Shown here piece after piece: positions 31,659 to 43,145 of a stretch of DNA of 64,000 nt. Location of the stretch: contig CM044316.1 of NCBI GenBank assembly GCA_024291935.2, positions 78,198,501-78,262,500 on the forward strand, in the 5' to 3' direction. The notes below the pieces were generated by a model. That model worked only from the letters and a program-made list of their open reading frames with translations. It did no database searches and had not been told where the DNA came from. The stretch's first letter is position 1. The number at the start of each line of letters is the position of its first letter. Origin of the DNA: Okapia johnstoni (Eukaryota > Chordata > Mammalia > Artiodactyla > Giraffidae). The position numbers and the translations under genes are program-made.

Positions 31659-31880
31659 AGTTTCCCAGGTGCCACTAGTGGTAAAGAACCTGCCTGCCAA
31701 TGCTTATGCAGGAGATGTAAGAGATGTGGATTTGATCCCTGGGTTGGGAAGATCCTCTGGAGAAGGAAATGACAACCCTCTCCACTATTCTTGCTTGGAA
31801 AACCCCATGGACAGAGGAACCTGACAGGCTATAGTCCTATAGATCAGACATGACTGAAGTGACTTAGCAGATAGTGACTG
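31659..31880 (+). mobile_element. Bov-tA SINE, full length
   Basis: GTTTCCCAGGTGCCACTAGT starts the tRNA-like head, followed by GGTAAAGAACCTGCCTGCCA, the B-box region (TTTGATCCCTGGGTTGGGAA), GAGAAGGAAATGACAACCCT and the BovB-like end (CATGACTGAAGTGACTTAGC). A short insertion in the head (TGCTTATGCAGGAGATGTAAG) duplicates part of it. It lies only about 80 bp before a BovB copy. Confidence 0.9.
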
Positions 31881-31961
31881 AAGGGTGAGGAAGCAAGGGA
31901 TTAGAAAGTGTTGGACAGATTGTCAGACGAGGAACAAGTGAGGCTGAGCTTCAGGATGGGC

Positions 31962-34388
31962 CCAAATCTTCTAGAGCTAACACCAAACGAAGATGCCCTT
32001 TTCATCATAGGGGATCGGAAAAGTAGCAAGTCAGGAGATACAGAAATAACAGGCACGTTTTGCCTTGGAGTACAAAATGAAGCCGGGCAAAGGCTAACAG
32101 TATTCTCAAGAGAACATGCTGGTCATAGCAAACACTCTTTTCCAACCACCCAAGAGACGCTTCCACACATGAACATCACCAGATGGTCAATACTGAAATC
32201 AGATTGATTATGTTCTTTGTAGCCGAAGATGGAAAAGCTATGTACAGTCAGTGAAAACAAGACCTGGAGCTGTCTGTGGCTCAGATCATGAGCTCCTTAT
32301 TGAAAAATCCAGGCTTAAATTGAAGAAAGTAGGGAAAACCACTAGGTAATTCAGGTATGACCTAAATCAAGTCCCCTATGATTATACAGTGGAGGTGATG
32401 AATAGGGTCAAGGGATTAGATCTGATAGACAGAGTGCCTGAAGAACTATGGACAGAGGTTTCTAACACTGTATAGAAGGCAGTGGCCAAAACCATCCCAG
32501 AAAAAAAAAAAATGCAAGAAGGCAAAGTGGTTGTCTGAGGAAGCCTTGCAAATAACTGATGAAAGAGAAGCAAAAGGCAAGGGAGAAAGGGAAAGATATA
32601 CCAAACTAAATGCAGAGTTCCAGAGAATACCAGGGAGAGATGAGAAGGCCTTCTTCAATGAGCAAGGCAAAGAAACAGAGGAATATAATAGCATGGAAAA
32701 GACTAGAGATCTCTTCAATAAAATTGGAGATATCAAGGGAATATTTCCTGTAAGGGTGGGCACAATTAAGGACAGAAATAGTAAGGACCTAACAGAAGCA
32801 GAAGAAGTGGCAAGAAGACACAGAAGAACTATACAAAAAATGTCTTAATGACCCAGATAACCATGATGATGTGGTCACTCACCTAGAGCCAGACATCCTG
32901 GAGTGTGAAGGCAAGTGTGCCTTAGGAAGCAGTATTATGAACAAAGCTAGTGAAGGTGACAAAATTCCAGCTGAGCTACTCAGAATCCTAAAAGATGATG
33001 CTCTTAAAATGCTGCCCTCAATATGTCAATAAATTTGGAAAACTCAGCAGTGGCCACAGGACTGGAAAATGTCAGTTTCCATTCCAATTCCAAAGGCTAG
33101 TGTCAAAGAATGTTCAAACTACTTTACAGTTGCACTCACTTCACATGCTAGTAAGGTTATGCTTGAAATCCTTCAAGCTAGACTTTAGCATTACATGAAC
33201 TGAGGACTTCCACATGTACAGCTGAATTTAGAAAAGGTAGATGAACCAGAGATCTAATTGCCAACATTCGTTGGATAATGGAGACAGCAAGGGAGTTCCA
33301 GAAAAACATCTGCTTCATTGACTACGCTAAAGCCTTTAACTGTGTGGATCACAAAAAACGGTGGAAAATTCTTAAAGAGATGGGAATACCAGACCACTTA
33401 AATGTCTCCTGAGAAACCTGTATGCAGGTAAGAAAGCAACAGTTAGTCCTGGACATGGAACAATGGATTGGTTCAAAATTGGGAAAGGGGAATGTCAAGG
33501 CTGTATATTGTCACCTTGCTTATTTAACTTCTGTGCAGAGTGCATCATGTGAATGAGAGGCTGGATAAATCCCACACTGGAATCAAGATTGCTGGGAGAA
33601 ATATCAACAACCTCAGATACGCAGATGATAACCACTCTAATGGCTGAAAGTGAAGAACTAAAGACCATCCTGATGAGGGTGAAAGAGGAGAGTGAAAAAG
33701 CTGGCTTAAAGCTGAACATTCAGAAAACTAAGATCATGGCATCCCATGACTTTATGGCAAATAGAAGGGGAAAAATTGGAAACAATGACAGATTTTACTT
33801 TCTTGGGTTCCAAAATTACTGCAGACAGTGACTGCAGTCATGAAATTAAAAGACGTTTGTTCCTTGGAAAAACAAACCTAGACAGCACATTAAAAAGCAG
33901 AGACATCACTTTGCCAACCAAAGTCCATATAGTCGAAGCTATGGTTTTTCCTGTAATCATGTACGGATGTGAGAGTTGAACTATAAAGAATGCTGAGCAC
34001 CAAAGAAATGATACTTTCTAATTGTGGTGCTGGAGAAGACTCTTGAGAATCCCTTGGACTTAAGGGAGACTAACTCAGTCCATCCTAAAGGAAATCAAGC
34101 CTGAATGTTCAGTGTAAATACTGATGCTGAATCTGAAGCTCCAATACTTTGGCCGGCTGATGTGAAGAGCTAACTCATTAGAAAAGACCCTGATGCTGGG
34201 AAAGATTGAAGGCAGGAGGAGAAGGGGGTGACAGAGGATGAGATGGTTATATAGCATCACCCACTCAGTGGGCACAAATTTGAGCCAATTCCAGGAGATA
34301 GTGAAGGACAGAGGAGCTGGGTGTTCATGAGGTCTCAAAGAGTCAGATATGACTTAGCGACTGAACAACCACAACACCACCAACAGCA
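31962..34388 (+). mobile_element. BovB LINE, 2.4 kb, endonuclease end to 3' tail, decayed
   Basis: The longest BovB copy. It begins in the apurinic-endonuclease domain (CTTCTAGAGCTAACACC, CCTTTTCATCATAGGGGAT) and continues through the SDHEL-like region (CAGATCATGAGCTCCTTATTG), the linker and the RT domain. RT motif A is at CATTGACTACGCTAAAGCC and the YADD motif at 33618-33629, followed immediately by a +1 frameshift (GATGATAACC). It ends in the old-type tail GCGACTGAACAACCACAACA. Stops and frameshifts break it into frames of at most 105 codons (31908-32207, 32531-32848, 33553-33831 and others). It is a full-length-type insertion truncated at the 5' end. TSD not resolved. Confidence 0.95.
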
Positions 34389-35429
34389 AAGCTTAGAAGA
34401 AAAGTGGATTAAAAGGCTTGGAAAAACTCAAGGGCATGTCTTGCCTCTAGGCAGACCTTGTGGCTTTCCATTGAGTTAAAAATAGCAGGAGGGGAATAGA
34501 GATTTAGGAGAGAGCACTTTAACTTAGAGACCATAGGGCCACTTTAGTTTTACTCATGGATGAAATATCTCGTAGGCATAAGAGATGAATTCCAAGTTGC
34601 ACCATCTGAGATTGACAGTACCCATATGCATTCTGCTTTGACACCATTGGCTCAGAAAGTTAAGCTGGCTGTAGAGACAGATGATAAAGAGACTTGGCAG
34701 GGGCTAGCAGCAGAGCTACAGACAAGAAATAAAAGCAAAGAGAGGAATAAGGAGAAAAAACATGAAGCTAAACAACGCTGACCACAGTAAAGAAAACTAA
34801 ATGTTAAAAAAAAAATGAATAAAAGGCATATTTCTCAGATCCAGGAAGGTTTATCTGAGGCAAAACAGACTGATCTAGTGACTGAAGAATTTTCATCTGT
34901 TTCCAAAGGGACCAGACCTAGGACTTGATCAATGATAAACAAACAGAATGTTTTCTTCCCCCACCTACTTCTCTTGGTGATCTAAGAGGCTAGGAAGAGT
35001 GATCTTATTAGATTAGGATAAAAGGAGGCTGATGTTTTCCAAACAGTTCATAGGTCAGGGTTCAAAGAGAGATCTGGAAAAGGAAAGTGACATCAAGAAT
35101 TACCTGAAGCAAAACCCTGAAGGCCAAAAACAGCAAGCATTATGATAAGAGAGAGCTTTGTCAGTGTAAAGCCCATAGGCATATTATGTCCCCATACAGG
35201 GTAGACATCTGCTGATCAGTTGCCATAGGAGAGATACTGAATATGCAGTGGTGGGATGATGTAGCTGGGATGAGCTCTCAGCAGGAAATATGAAGTATAC
35301 AAAGTAGGAAAAGGCCTGGGAGTCTGGGGTGTCGGTTTTAAAACAGTAACCTCACAAACTTTTGAGGAAAAGTAAGTGACATATGCAAACCCAGCTAGAT
35401 ATTCCATAGGGGTGCCCTCTTTTGATACC
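34389..35429. other. unique interval, nothing recognised
   Basis: No repeat or gene supported. A 73-codon frame (34560-34781), hydrophilic with a Lys-rich C-terminus, has no family I recognise. Confidence 0.45.
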
Positions 35430-35720
35430 ATCTTAGTCCATTTGGACTGCTATAACAAAAACAGCATATACCGAGTGGCTTAAGTAATAAACATTCATTA
35501 CTCACAGTTCTGGAGGCTGCAAAGTCCAAATATGCTTAAGGCACCAGCAGATTCAGCAGATTCGGTGTCTCCTGAGGGTTTTCTTCCTGATTCATAGATG
35601 GCCATCTTCTCACTGTGTCCTCTCATGACAGAAGGGGTGAGAGAGCCCTCTGGGGTTTCTTTTCCAAGGGCACTAATCCCATTCATGGGGGCTACTTCCT
35701 TTATGAGTTCAAATAGAGGA
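35430..35720 (-). mobile_element. MLT1-type (ERVL-MaLR) LTR fragment, minus strand
   Basis: Starts ATCTTAGTCCATTTGGACTG, then TATAACAAAAACAGCATATA, CTCACAGTTCTGGAGGCTGC, GCAGATTCGGTGTCTCCTGA, CACTGTGTCCTCTCATGACA, AGGGCACTAATCCCATTCAT. This is the reverse complement of the 3' two thirds of an MLT1 LTR. The remainder (beyond about 35720) is lost or too diverged. Confidence 0.86.
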
Positions 35721-37408
35721 TTAAAATTATAAGACAAATCATGGATATGATCATGGATAATAATCATCCTAAAATTTGTCAAATCTGACTCCTATAAAGG
35801 ACATACCTGCAGTAGTTTGAGAGCTTGGCTGCTCACCATGTTGGAGGAAACGCCTGGCACTCAGTGTTCTTTCCACTTGGTCTCTTCTATCCAAAGATCA
35901 CAGTGATGACAGACATTCTTTGGTTAAATGGTGGATATAATTTAACACAGGTAAATTGCCTTCAAGTTATAAAGTAATCTAGAAACTGATTTAAAGTCTG
36001 AAAACCATTTTTGTTTTCAATTATAGCCACTTATTTTATACATGTTTATAGTCTTCCACTCATTTACTCACTAAAAATTTATAAACAGCTAACAACTATA
36101 GGAATAACATATTACTGACTCATTTAAAGTATACTTGAAAGTATTCTTTTATTAGTGTCTATTATAATGAAAATTTTTTTCAGCGTTATGGGAAATTTGC
36201 AGAGCACAGTTTGAGGGTATGATGTGACCAAGCAAAGGATCTGCGTGATTTGAGGGGCAGTGGAGAATAGAACATTTGTTTGGCTTAAATTGGGCAGCTT
36301 GATTTAAGAAGCACCAGAACAATACACAAAACTACATATGCCATCCAACCCTGTCAAGAAATACCATTCCAATGCTGCAGAGCTGTGCCAATTCAGCGTA
36401 GAGTGCCATCTTCAGCCAGCCTCATATGGCAGTGAAGACTCAGTGAAGAGTCAAGCCATTTTCAGTTTTCTTTAATCCTGGGAAATGAATTCAAGCGGCC
36501 AGCATGCCTTTTCCACATTGCTGGGAAAATAAAGCAGCAAGCACAAGCCTCTGTGAGTTCTGCTATCTTCATAATGCTATACAGAGCAAGGAATCTTCCA
36601 ATACATGCTGATTTTTATTGAGGACTGTAAACTTACAAATTCCAGTTCTTTGTAAAACAAAATAAGACAATAATACTGAAGAGCAGCTTCAGAATAGGCA
36701 AAGTGAATTCCATTGGTAGGCTCCAAGAGGTGTTTTTTTGTTTTGGGTGATGTTTAGGTCAGTCAACCATCGTTGAAAGCTTACAGTCAGTTCTTGCCAG
36801 TTAAGGTTTGTTCATAACCAGGAGGGATCCTAGAGATTTTATTTTGACAATGAGATGGATTCTGAGATTCCGCCTTGAAGAGTCTTAGCCTCATGGCCTC
36901 CAGGGGATTAAGAGTAGACAGGGCACTTATTTTCACTAGTGACCAGAGCAAAAATAATAAATAAATAAAAATCTTATTGGATAGCACAAGTGAAATCAGT
37001 GTTATAATAGAAATGGATTACTTTTGATTTTTATAGACACAGCCTTCAATTCAGCTAGAAAGCTGGAGCATCCTGAATTTAGATAATCACCAAGCTTCCT
37101 CTGACCTGCTTCCTAAACAGCTCTTCTGCTGTCCCTTCCTCTGCACCTCCACTGCCACGGCCCAATCCTCAGCTCTCATCATCTTTTCTGGGGTGACCTA
37201 TTGGCCTTGTTGGTGATCCTGCCTTTCTGTTCACAGCAATTCAAATCAGCTTACATACTACCGAAAGTGCTAATTTTCTGACATTCCTGCCAAAAGGCAT
37301 TAACTATCCTGATAAAAAAAAAAAACACAATAATGACAACAGTAAACCAAGGAACAAACATGAGTGACTGCCCGTCACTTGAAAGACAAAGTTCGATTGT
37401 GTATCATT
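35721..37408. other. unique interval, nothing recognised
   Basis: About 1.7 kb without a recognisable repeat or gene. AT-rich, with only short frames. Confidence 0.5.
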
Positions 37409-37998
37409 TCAGTTCAGTTCAGTCGCTCCATCGTGTCTGACTCTGCGACCCCATGGACTGCAGCACGCCAGGCCTCCCTGTCCATTGCCAACTCCCAGAG
37501 CTCACTCAAACTCATGTCCATTGAGTCAGTGATGCCATCCAACCATCTCATCCTCTGTCGTCCCCTTCTCCTCCTGCCCTCAATCTTCCCCAGCATCAGG
37601 GTCTTTTCAAATGAGTCAGCTCTTCACATCAGCTGGCCAAAGTATTGGAGTTTCAGCTTCAACATCAGTCCTTCCGATGAATATTCAGGACCAATTTCCT
37701 TTAGGATGGACTAGTTGGATCTCCTTGCAGGCCAAGAGACTCTCAAGAGTCTTCTCCAACCCCACAGTTCAAAAGCATCAATTCTTCAGTGCTCAGCTTT
37801 CTTTGTAGTCCAACTTTCACATCCATACATGATTACTGGAAAAACCATAGCCTTGACTAGATGGACCTTTGTTGGCAAAGTAATGTCTCTGCTTTTAAAT
37901 ATGCTGTCTAGGTTGGTCATAACTTTCCTTCCAAGGAGTAAGCGTCTTTTAATTTCACGGCTGCAGTCACCATCTGCAGTGATTGGAGCCCCCCCAAA
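37409..37998 (-). mobile_element. BovB LINE, 0.59-kb 3' fragment, minus strand
   Basis: On the plus strand it opens with the young-type tail TCAGTTCAGTTCAGTCGCTC, then CGACCCCATGGACTGCAGCA, CATCAGGGTCTTTTCAAATG, TTTCTTTGTAGTCCAACTTT, CTTCCAAGGAGTAAGCGTCT and the 5' truncation at CAGTGATTGGAGCCCCCCC. It covers the RT thumb and C-terminal region only. Frames of up to 116 codons on both strands are shadows of it. No TSD found. Confidence 0.95.
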
Positions 37999-38751
37999 GG
38001 ACTTTTAAATAGATTCCCAAGCTGGGCCCTGCCTATCTTGCTAGCCTTAGCTTCTGCCTCACTTGCTCATGCTTTCAGTGCACTGACCAGACAAAACTAT
38101 CTGCATTTGTCTAAAAGCTGCTATGGTTTCTCCTGCCTCTGTGCCACTGTATAAAATGCTCTCTCTTATCTACCTTGCAAATTCATCTCTGATTCACCCT
38201 GGTAGAACAGAGCTGCTTGCCACCAGGGACATCCTCTTTGGGATATTGTGTGAGCAAGGGATAACCTTCATTTATATTTGAGCAGTTATGGAAACTGGAG
38301 TCTTGTTGCTCCTATGGTCTGTATTGTCCTAATTCATTCATTCCTTTTACAGCCATGACATACAGTTGCTCACGTGCATGATCATGTAACCTTCTTGTTA
38401 ATCATCACTATGCTGTGTTTTCTACTTGGTGAAGGAGGGTGGCTGTTACGGAGAAGCCAGGAGGTGAAAGAGCACTTATAACTCAAAAATAGTTTTATGT
38501 AGAAATTTGCATCTCTGCTGGGCCCTTAAAATTGGTAGATTTTGATATCCAGAAAATAAAGAGTACAGGAACATTCTATTTAGCTGGAAGAGTGTGGGAA
38601 AGATATTAAGATGCCTAAATGCACAGTTAGTTATCTAGTTTATCTGGGATATGAGGTTGAGGAAGATGAGAGTGGAAAGATAGGTTGGAAAGTTATCACA
38701 AAATTGTTAAATGTCATGCTAGGGAGCTTAGAGGTTGTTTTGGGCAAGGAA
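37999..38751. other. unique interval, nothing recognised
   Basis: No repeat or gene seen. Confidence 0.48.
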
Positions 38752-38992
38752 GATCCATGAAAAGTGAAAAAGTGAAAGTGAAGTCGCTTAGTCGTGTCTG
38801 ACGCTTTGCGACCCCTTGGACTGTAGCCTACCAGGCTCCTCCGTCCATGGGATTTTCCAGGCAAGAGTACTGGAGTGGGTTGCCATTTCCTTCTCCAGGA
38901 GATCTTCCCGACCCAGGGATTGAACCCAGGTCTCCTGCATTGTAGGCAAATGCTTTACTGTCTGAGCCACCAGGGAAGTCCAAGGATCCATG
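38752..38992 (-). mobile_element. Bov-tA SINE, full length, 8-bp TSD
   Basis: 38760-38984 carries GTGAAAGTGAAGTCGCTTAG (the extended Bov-A-type 3' junction), GTGTCTGACGCTTTGCGACC, CAAGAGTACTGGAGTGGGTT, GAGATCTTCCCGACCCAGGG and the head TGAGCCACCAGGGAAGTCC. GATCCATG at 38752-38759 and 38985-38992 fits a TSD. Well preserved. Confidence 0.93.
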
Positions 38993-39399
38993 GTAGGATT
39001 TTAACACAAATGTTCTGTAAACTGTATAAAAATGGTGTTGGAGGGAGTAACCTGAAGCTGCAAAGGCAAGTTAGGGAAGTTTGGAGTTATTCAGGCAAGC
39101 GGTTAAGAGAATACAAGTTAGGCCAATGGCAGCAAGCAGAGAAAGGAGGGAACTGATGTTGGGAAAAGCCTGAAATACTTTAAGAAGTGAGGGAGAAGAC
39201 AGAGGGAAGAGAAAGTGAAGCTTAAGATTTAGAGGCTGAGTGTGTAGAAGAAAGTGGTAGACTTAACAAAGATTGGGATGCCATGAAAAGGCACAAGTTT
39301 TTGTAGACGATGAGTTGGTTGTGGACTCAGTGTGTTTGATTGGATCTATACACAGAGGCAAGTTTTACATCCTGCGTCTCTCTTTAGGTCGTAAATAGC
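38993..39399. other. unique interval, nothing recognised
   Basis: Purine-rich between about 39.1 and 39.3 kb. No repeat or gene identified. Confidence 0.45.
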
Positions 39400-39620
39400 A
39401 AACCCTTAAAAAGCTCTAACTGTATGCCAGGCACTGCTCTAAGCACTTTAAACATATTAACTCAATAAATATTCCGGCAACCATGAGGTACTTCCTAATA
39501 GTAAACTCATTGTACTGAGAGTTGACAGGCTTAGAGTTACACAGGGACTGACAGAGTGGGGATTTTAACGTAGGAAACCTGACTCAAAAATCCATGCCTT
39601 TGAAACTAGCATGATACACG
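39400..39620 (-). repeat. MIR SINE
   Basis: Minus-strand MIR: CTGTATGCCAGGCACTGCTC, TAAGCACTTTAAACATATTA, CAACCATGAGGTACTTCCTA, AGAGTTACACAGGGACTGAC, AGAGTGGGGATTTTAACGTA, CTTTGAAACTAGCATGATAC. Confidence 0.82.
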
Positions 39621-40232
39621 GTTTACTGTAAAATCAGGGAAAGAAAACTCTTGAAGAAACCAAGAAACTATAATGTGAACATTTAGGAGTGTTTCTAATA
39701 ATTATTTCTAACCCCCAATTCGAGTAGTGCCTCTGTTTCTCCTTAGTGGAGTAGTAAGCATTCTTTGGAAGCTTCCAGAACAGTTTAGGTACAATTAAAT
39801 AGTAATATTTTTCACATAGGAAAGAAAATGTACAGGAACATATAGAAATGAGGAAAAAGGTAGAGTTTGGTGTTAGGTTCTGCCATAGAGGTGATTTTCA
39901 AAAATAATAGCATGTTAATGGCCCATGACAAACATGGGAATAGTTTGTCAGGTTGGGCTCTCACACTCAGCCGCCTTCTCTATGGTTGGCCTTTACCCAG
40001 AGCCAATCCTCCTAACTGGCAGCTGTCAACTGTCACAGATTACTGATTAAAGTGACAAACTATTCAGAATGATGGATAAAAATACTACAAACTCAGAGGT
40101 TCTTAAGAAGAGTCCCTTTTAACTAGATTCTGAGCATTAGGAGTAGATGTCTCTCTCTCATACCCATCTCCTGGAGAAATTTTGGCTTTGCAGTAGGATA
40201 ACTAGCTGGAAATAATTCATTAATGTTACTTT
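39621..40232. other. unique interval, nothing recognised
   Basis: No gene or repeat recognised. This is the pre-integration flank of the best BovB copy. Confidence 0.48.
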
Positions 40233-42063
40233 ATAGCTTATTTCCAAGAGTTCCAAAGAATAGCAAGGAGAGATAAGAAAGCCTTACTCAGCGATCAATG
40301 CAAAGAAATAGAGGAAAACAACAGATTGGGAAAGACTAGAGATCTCTTCAAGAAAATTAGAGATACCAAAGGAACATTGCATGCAAAGATAGGATCGATA
40401 AAGGACAGAAATGGTATGGACCTAACAGAAGCAGAAGATATTAAGAAGAGGTGGCAAGAATACACAGAAGAACTGTACAAAAAAGATCTTCACGACCCAG
40501 ATAATCACAATGGTGTGATCACTCACCTAGAGCCAGACATCCTGGAATGTGAAGTCAAGTGGGCCTTAGAAAGCATCACTACGAACAAAGCTAGTGGAGG
40601 TGATGGAATTCCAGTTGAGCTATTTCAAATCCTGAAAGATGATGCTGTGAAAGTGCTGCACTTGATATGCCAGCAAATTTGGAAGACTCAGCAGTGGCCA
40701 CAGGACTGGAAAAGGTCAGTTTTCATTCCAATCCCAAAGAAAGGCAATGCCAAAGAATGCTCAAACTACCGCACAGTTGCACTCATCTCATATGCTAGTA
40801 AAGTAATGCTCAAAATTCTCCAAGCCAGGCTTCAGCAATATGTGAACCATGAACTTCCAGATGTTCAAGCTGGTTTTAGAAAAGGCAGAGGAACCAGAGA
40901 TCAAATTGCCAATATCCGCTGGATCATCAAAAAAGCAAGAGGGTTCCAGAAAAAGATCTATTTCTGCTTTATTGACTATGCCAAAGCCTTTGACTGTGTG
41001 GATCACAATAAACTGTGGAAAATTCTGAAAGAGATGGGAATACCAGACCATCTGACCTATCTCTTGAGAAACCTGTATGCAGGTCAGGAAGCAACAGTTA
41101 GAACTGGACATGGAACAACAGTCTGGTTCCAAATAGGAAAAGGAGTACGTCAAGGCTGTATATTGTCACCCTGCTTATTTAACTTATATGCAGAGTACAT
41201 CATGAGAAACGCTGGGCTGGAAGAAACACAAGCTGGAATCAAGATTGCCGGGAGAAATATCAATAACCTCAGATATGCGGATGACACCACCCTTATGGCA
41301 GAAAGTGAAGAAGAACTAAAGAGCCTCTTGATGAAGGTGAAAGAGGCGAGTGAAAAGGTTGGCTTAAAGCTCAACGTTCAGAAAACTAAGATCATGGCAT
41401 CTGGTCCCATCACTTCATGGGAAATAGACAGGGAAACAGTGGAAACAGTGTCAGACTTTATTTTTTGGGGCTCCAGAATCACTGCCGATGGTGATTGCAG
41501 CCATGAAATTAAAAGACGCTTACTCCTTGGAAGGAAGGTTATGGCCAACCTAGATAGCATATTTAAAAGCAGAGACATTACTTTGCCAACAAAAGTCCGT
41601 CTAGTCAAGGCTATGGTTTTTCCATTGGTCATGTATGGATGTGAGAATTGGACGGTGAAGAAGGCTGAGCGCTGAAGAATTGATGCTTTGAACTGTGGTG
41701 TTGGAGAAGACTCTTGAGAGTCCCTTGGACTGCAAGGAGATCCAATCAATCCATCCTAAAATAGATCAATCCTGGGTGTTCATTGGAAGGAGTGATGTTG
41801 AAACTGAAACTCCAATACTTTGGCCACCTCATGCAAAGAGTTGACTCATTGGAAAAGAGCCTAATGCTGGGTAGGATTGGGGGCAGGAGGAGAAGGGGAC
41901 AACAGAGGATGAGATGGTTGGATGGCATCACCAACTCGATGGACATGGGTTTGGGTAGACTCCGGGAGTTGGTGATGGACAGAGAGGCCTGGCGTGCTGC
42001 AATTCATGGGGTCGCAAAGAGTCGGACATGACTGAGCGACTGAACTGAACTGATAGCTTATTT
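40233..42063 (+). mobile_element. BovB LINE, 1.8 kb, best-preserved copy, 11-bp TSD
   Basis: 40244-42052 is a 5'-truncated BovB running from just upstream of the RT domain to the young-type tail GCGACTGAACTGAACTGA. The target sequence ATAGCTTATTT is duplicated exactly at 40233-40243 and 42053-42063, which fixes both ends. About 1.43 kb of it is one open frame (listed separately). After that frame there is a stop and a one-base deletion, and the C-terminal segment continues in other phases (for example 41783-42031). It is clearly younger than the copies at 32.0-34.4 and 61.2-63.4 kb. The 5' truncation removed the endonuclease, so it cannot move on its own. Confidence 0.98.
40245..41675 (+). 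pseudogene. BovB reverse transcriptase, truncated, open over ~476 codons
   Basis: This is the RT of an RTE-clade LINE, which copies element RNA into DNA at a nicked target. The frame is open from the 5' junction (40245) to TGA at 41673-41675; no ATG begins it at the junction. Counting from codon 40326 (a TTG), motif A is FIDYAKAFD at residues 215-223 with the likely catalytic Asp at 217. RQGCILSPCLFNLYAEYI follows near 277-294 and YADD is at 317-320 (41274-41285), so all three catalytic Asp are present. WTVKKAER precedes the stop. Sister copies at 28.6 and 51.9 kb have a sense codon where this has TGA (CGA at 28.6 kb, so a CpG-to-TpG change fits), and one T of a T4 run is lost 12 bases later. 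The endonuclease is missing, so it is non-autonomous. The upstream flank also happens to be open for a few codons. Confidence 0.93.
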
Positions 42064-42699
42064 GGACCCTTAGTTTCTTCACCACTTCTCTGTCTAATTC
42101 AGATACATGGTGTGTCCAATAGTCCAATTCTGCCATGTTTTATTCATATCCTAACATATTTCCAGTGAGAAATGACTGGTTAATTATTAGTAAACTGATA
42201 TTTATATGAGATATGGCACGTGAAGGGATCCAGTAGAGAGGGTGACCTGGCTGAAAGTATACCCCACTTTGCTCCCAACCATCCTGATTTATCCTTGATG
42301 GTCCAGTGCAATTATTATGACCTCCCCTTTCACACTCTCAAAAATATTCTGGTTTGGTCCATAAAGTATATGGACATCCTGTTGACAGGGAAAGCATCAG
42401 AATTCTTGGCCATAAACTTATAGGCCTAATTCTATATTCCTGTAAATAAGTAAGTATTGTCAGTCATTTGAAGGCAGTCTCAGAACTGCCTTCACACAAA
42501 AATGAAGTGTAATAATGAGCCAGGGTCTTACTGATGTACCCCAGAACTTTATTTTTACCTTCACTTTATCTGTAATTTGATTATTGAATGTTGAACATCT
42601 GGATTATTAAGACAATGAGGAATCTAATCTGAACAAATGATATATAACAGGAGTTATGCTATGATCGTAGGAAGAGAAGCAGAGGTGGTGAGTTGCCCA
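42064..42699. other. unique interval, nothing recognised
   Basis: AT-rich, no repeat or gene recognised. Confidence 0.45.
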
Positions 42700-43145
42700 T
42701 CCCAACATCTATTCTCCCCCTCTTCCTTCGTGTAAGAACTCTGAATACATTTCGGGTGGCAATGTGTCAAGCTAAAAAGACTATGTTTCCTAGAGTAATT
42801 TGCAGCATGATTTGGCACTGTGACTAAGTCGTAGTTGAAAAAGTATATTTGAAGTGTATGGTACTTCCAGGAAGTCTTATTAATAAGCAAGGAGCAAAAC
42901 TTTCTTCTTCTTGCTGTCTGGAATGCAATGGAATGACTGGAACTGAAACCATCTTCAGCCATAAGTCAAAACACTGAGATTGATGGAGGAGCATGAAAAA
43001 GGAGGCTGGTTTCCTGAGGATCCTGGAACCACTAAGTTATAGGCTGTTTGCCTCTGGGTATCGTTCCTATGGACAAAAATAAATTCTTCTTGTTTATGCC
43101 ACTGTTATTTTTCCTTGTGATTACTTGCAGGCAGACTTAATTCCA
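42700..43145 (+). repeat. ancient interspersed repeat, family not resolved
   Basis: GGAGCATGAAAAAGGAGGCT, GAGGATCCTGGAACCACTAA, GTTATAGGCTGTTTGCCTCT, ACAAAAATAAATTCTTCTTG, TTTATGCCACTGTTATTTTT and TTACTTGCAGGCAGACTTAA resemble the terminal module of an old mammalian repeat (AATAAACTTCTATCTTGTTTAAGCCACTGTTATTTT..). I believe it is an LTR or similar element but cannot name it. The limits are approximate. Confidence 0.4.

Noticed and set aside
34560..34781. 73-codon hydrophilic frame downstream of BovB
   Set aside because: Composition resembles a coding fragment, but there is no family, no intact start context and no second supporting exon. Too short to claim.
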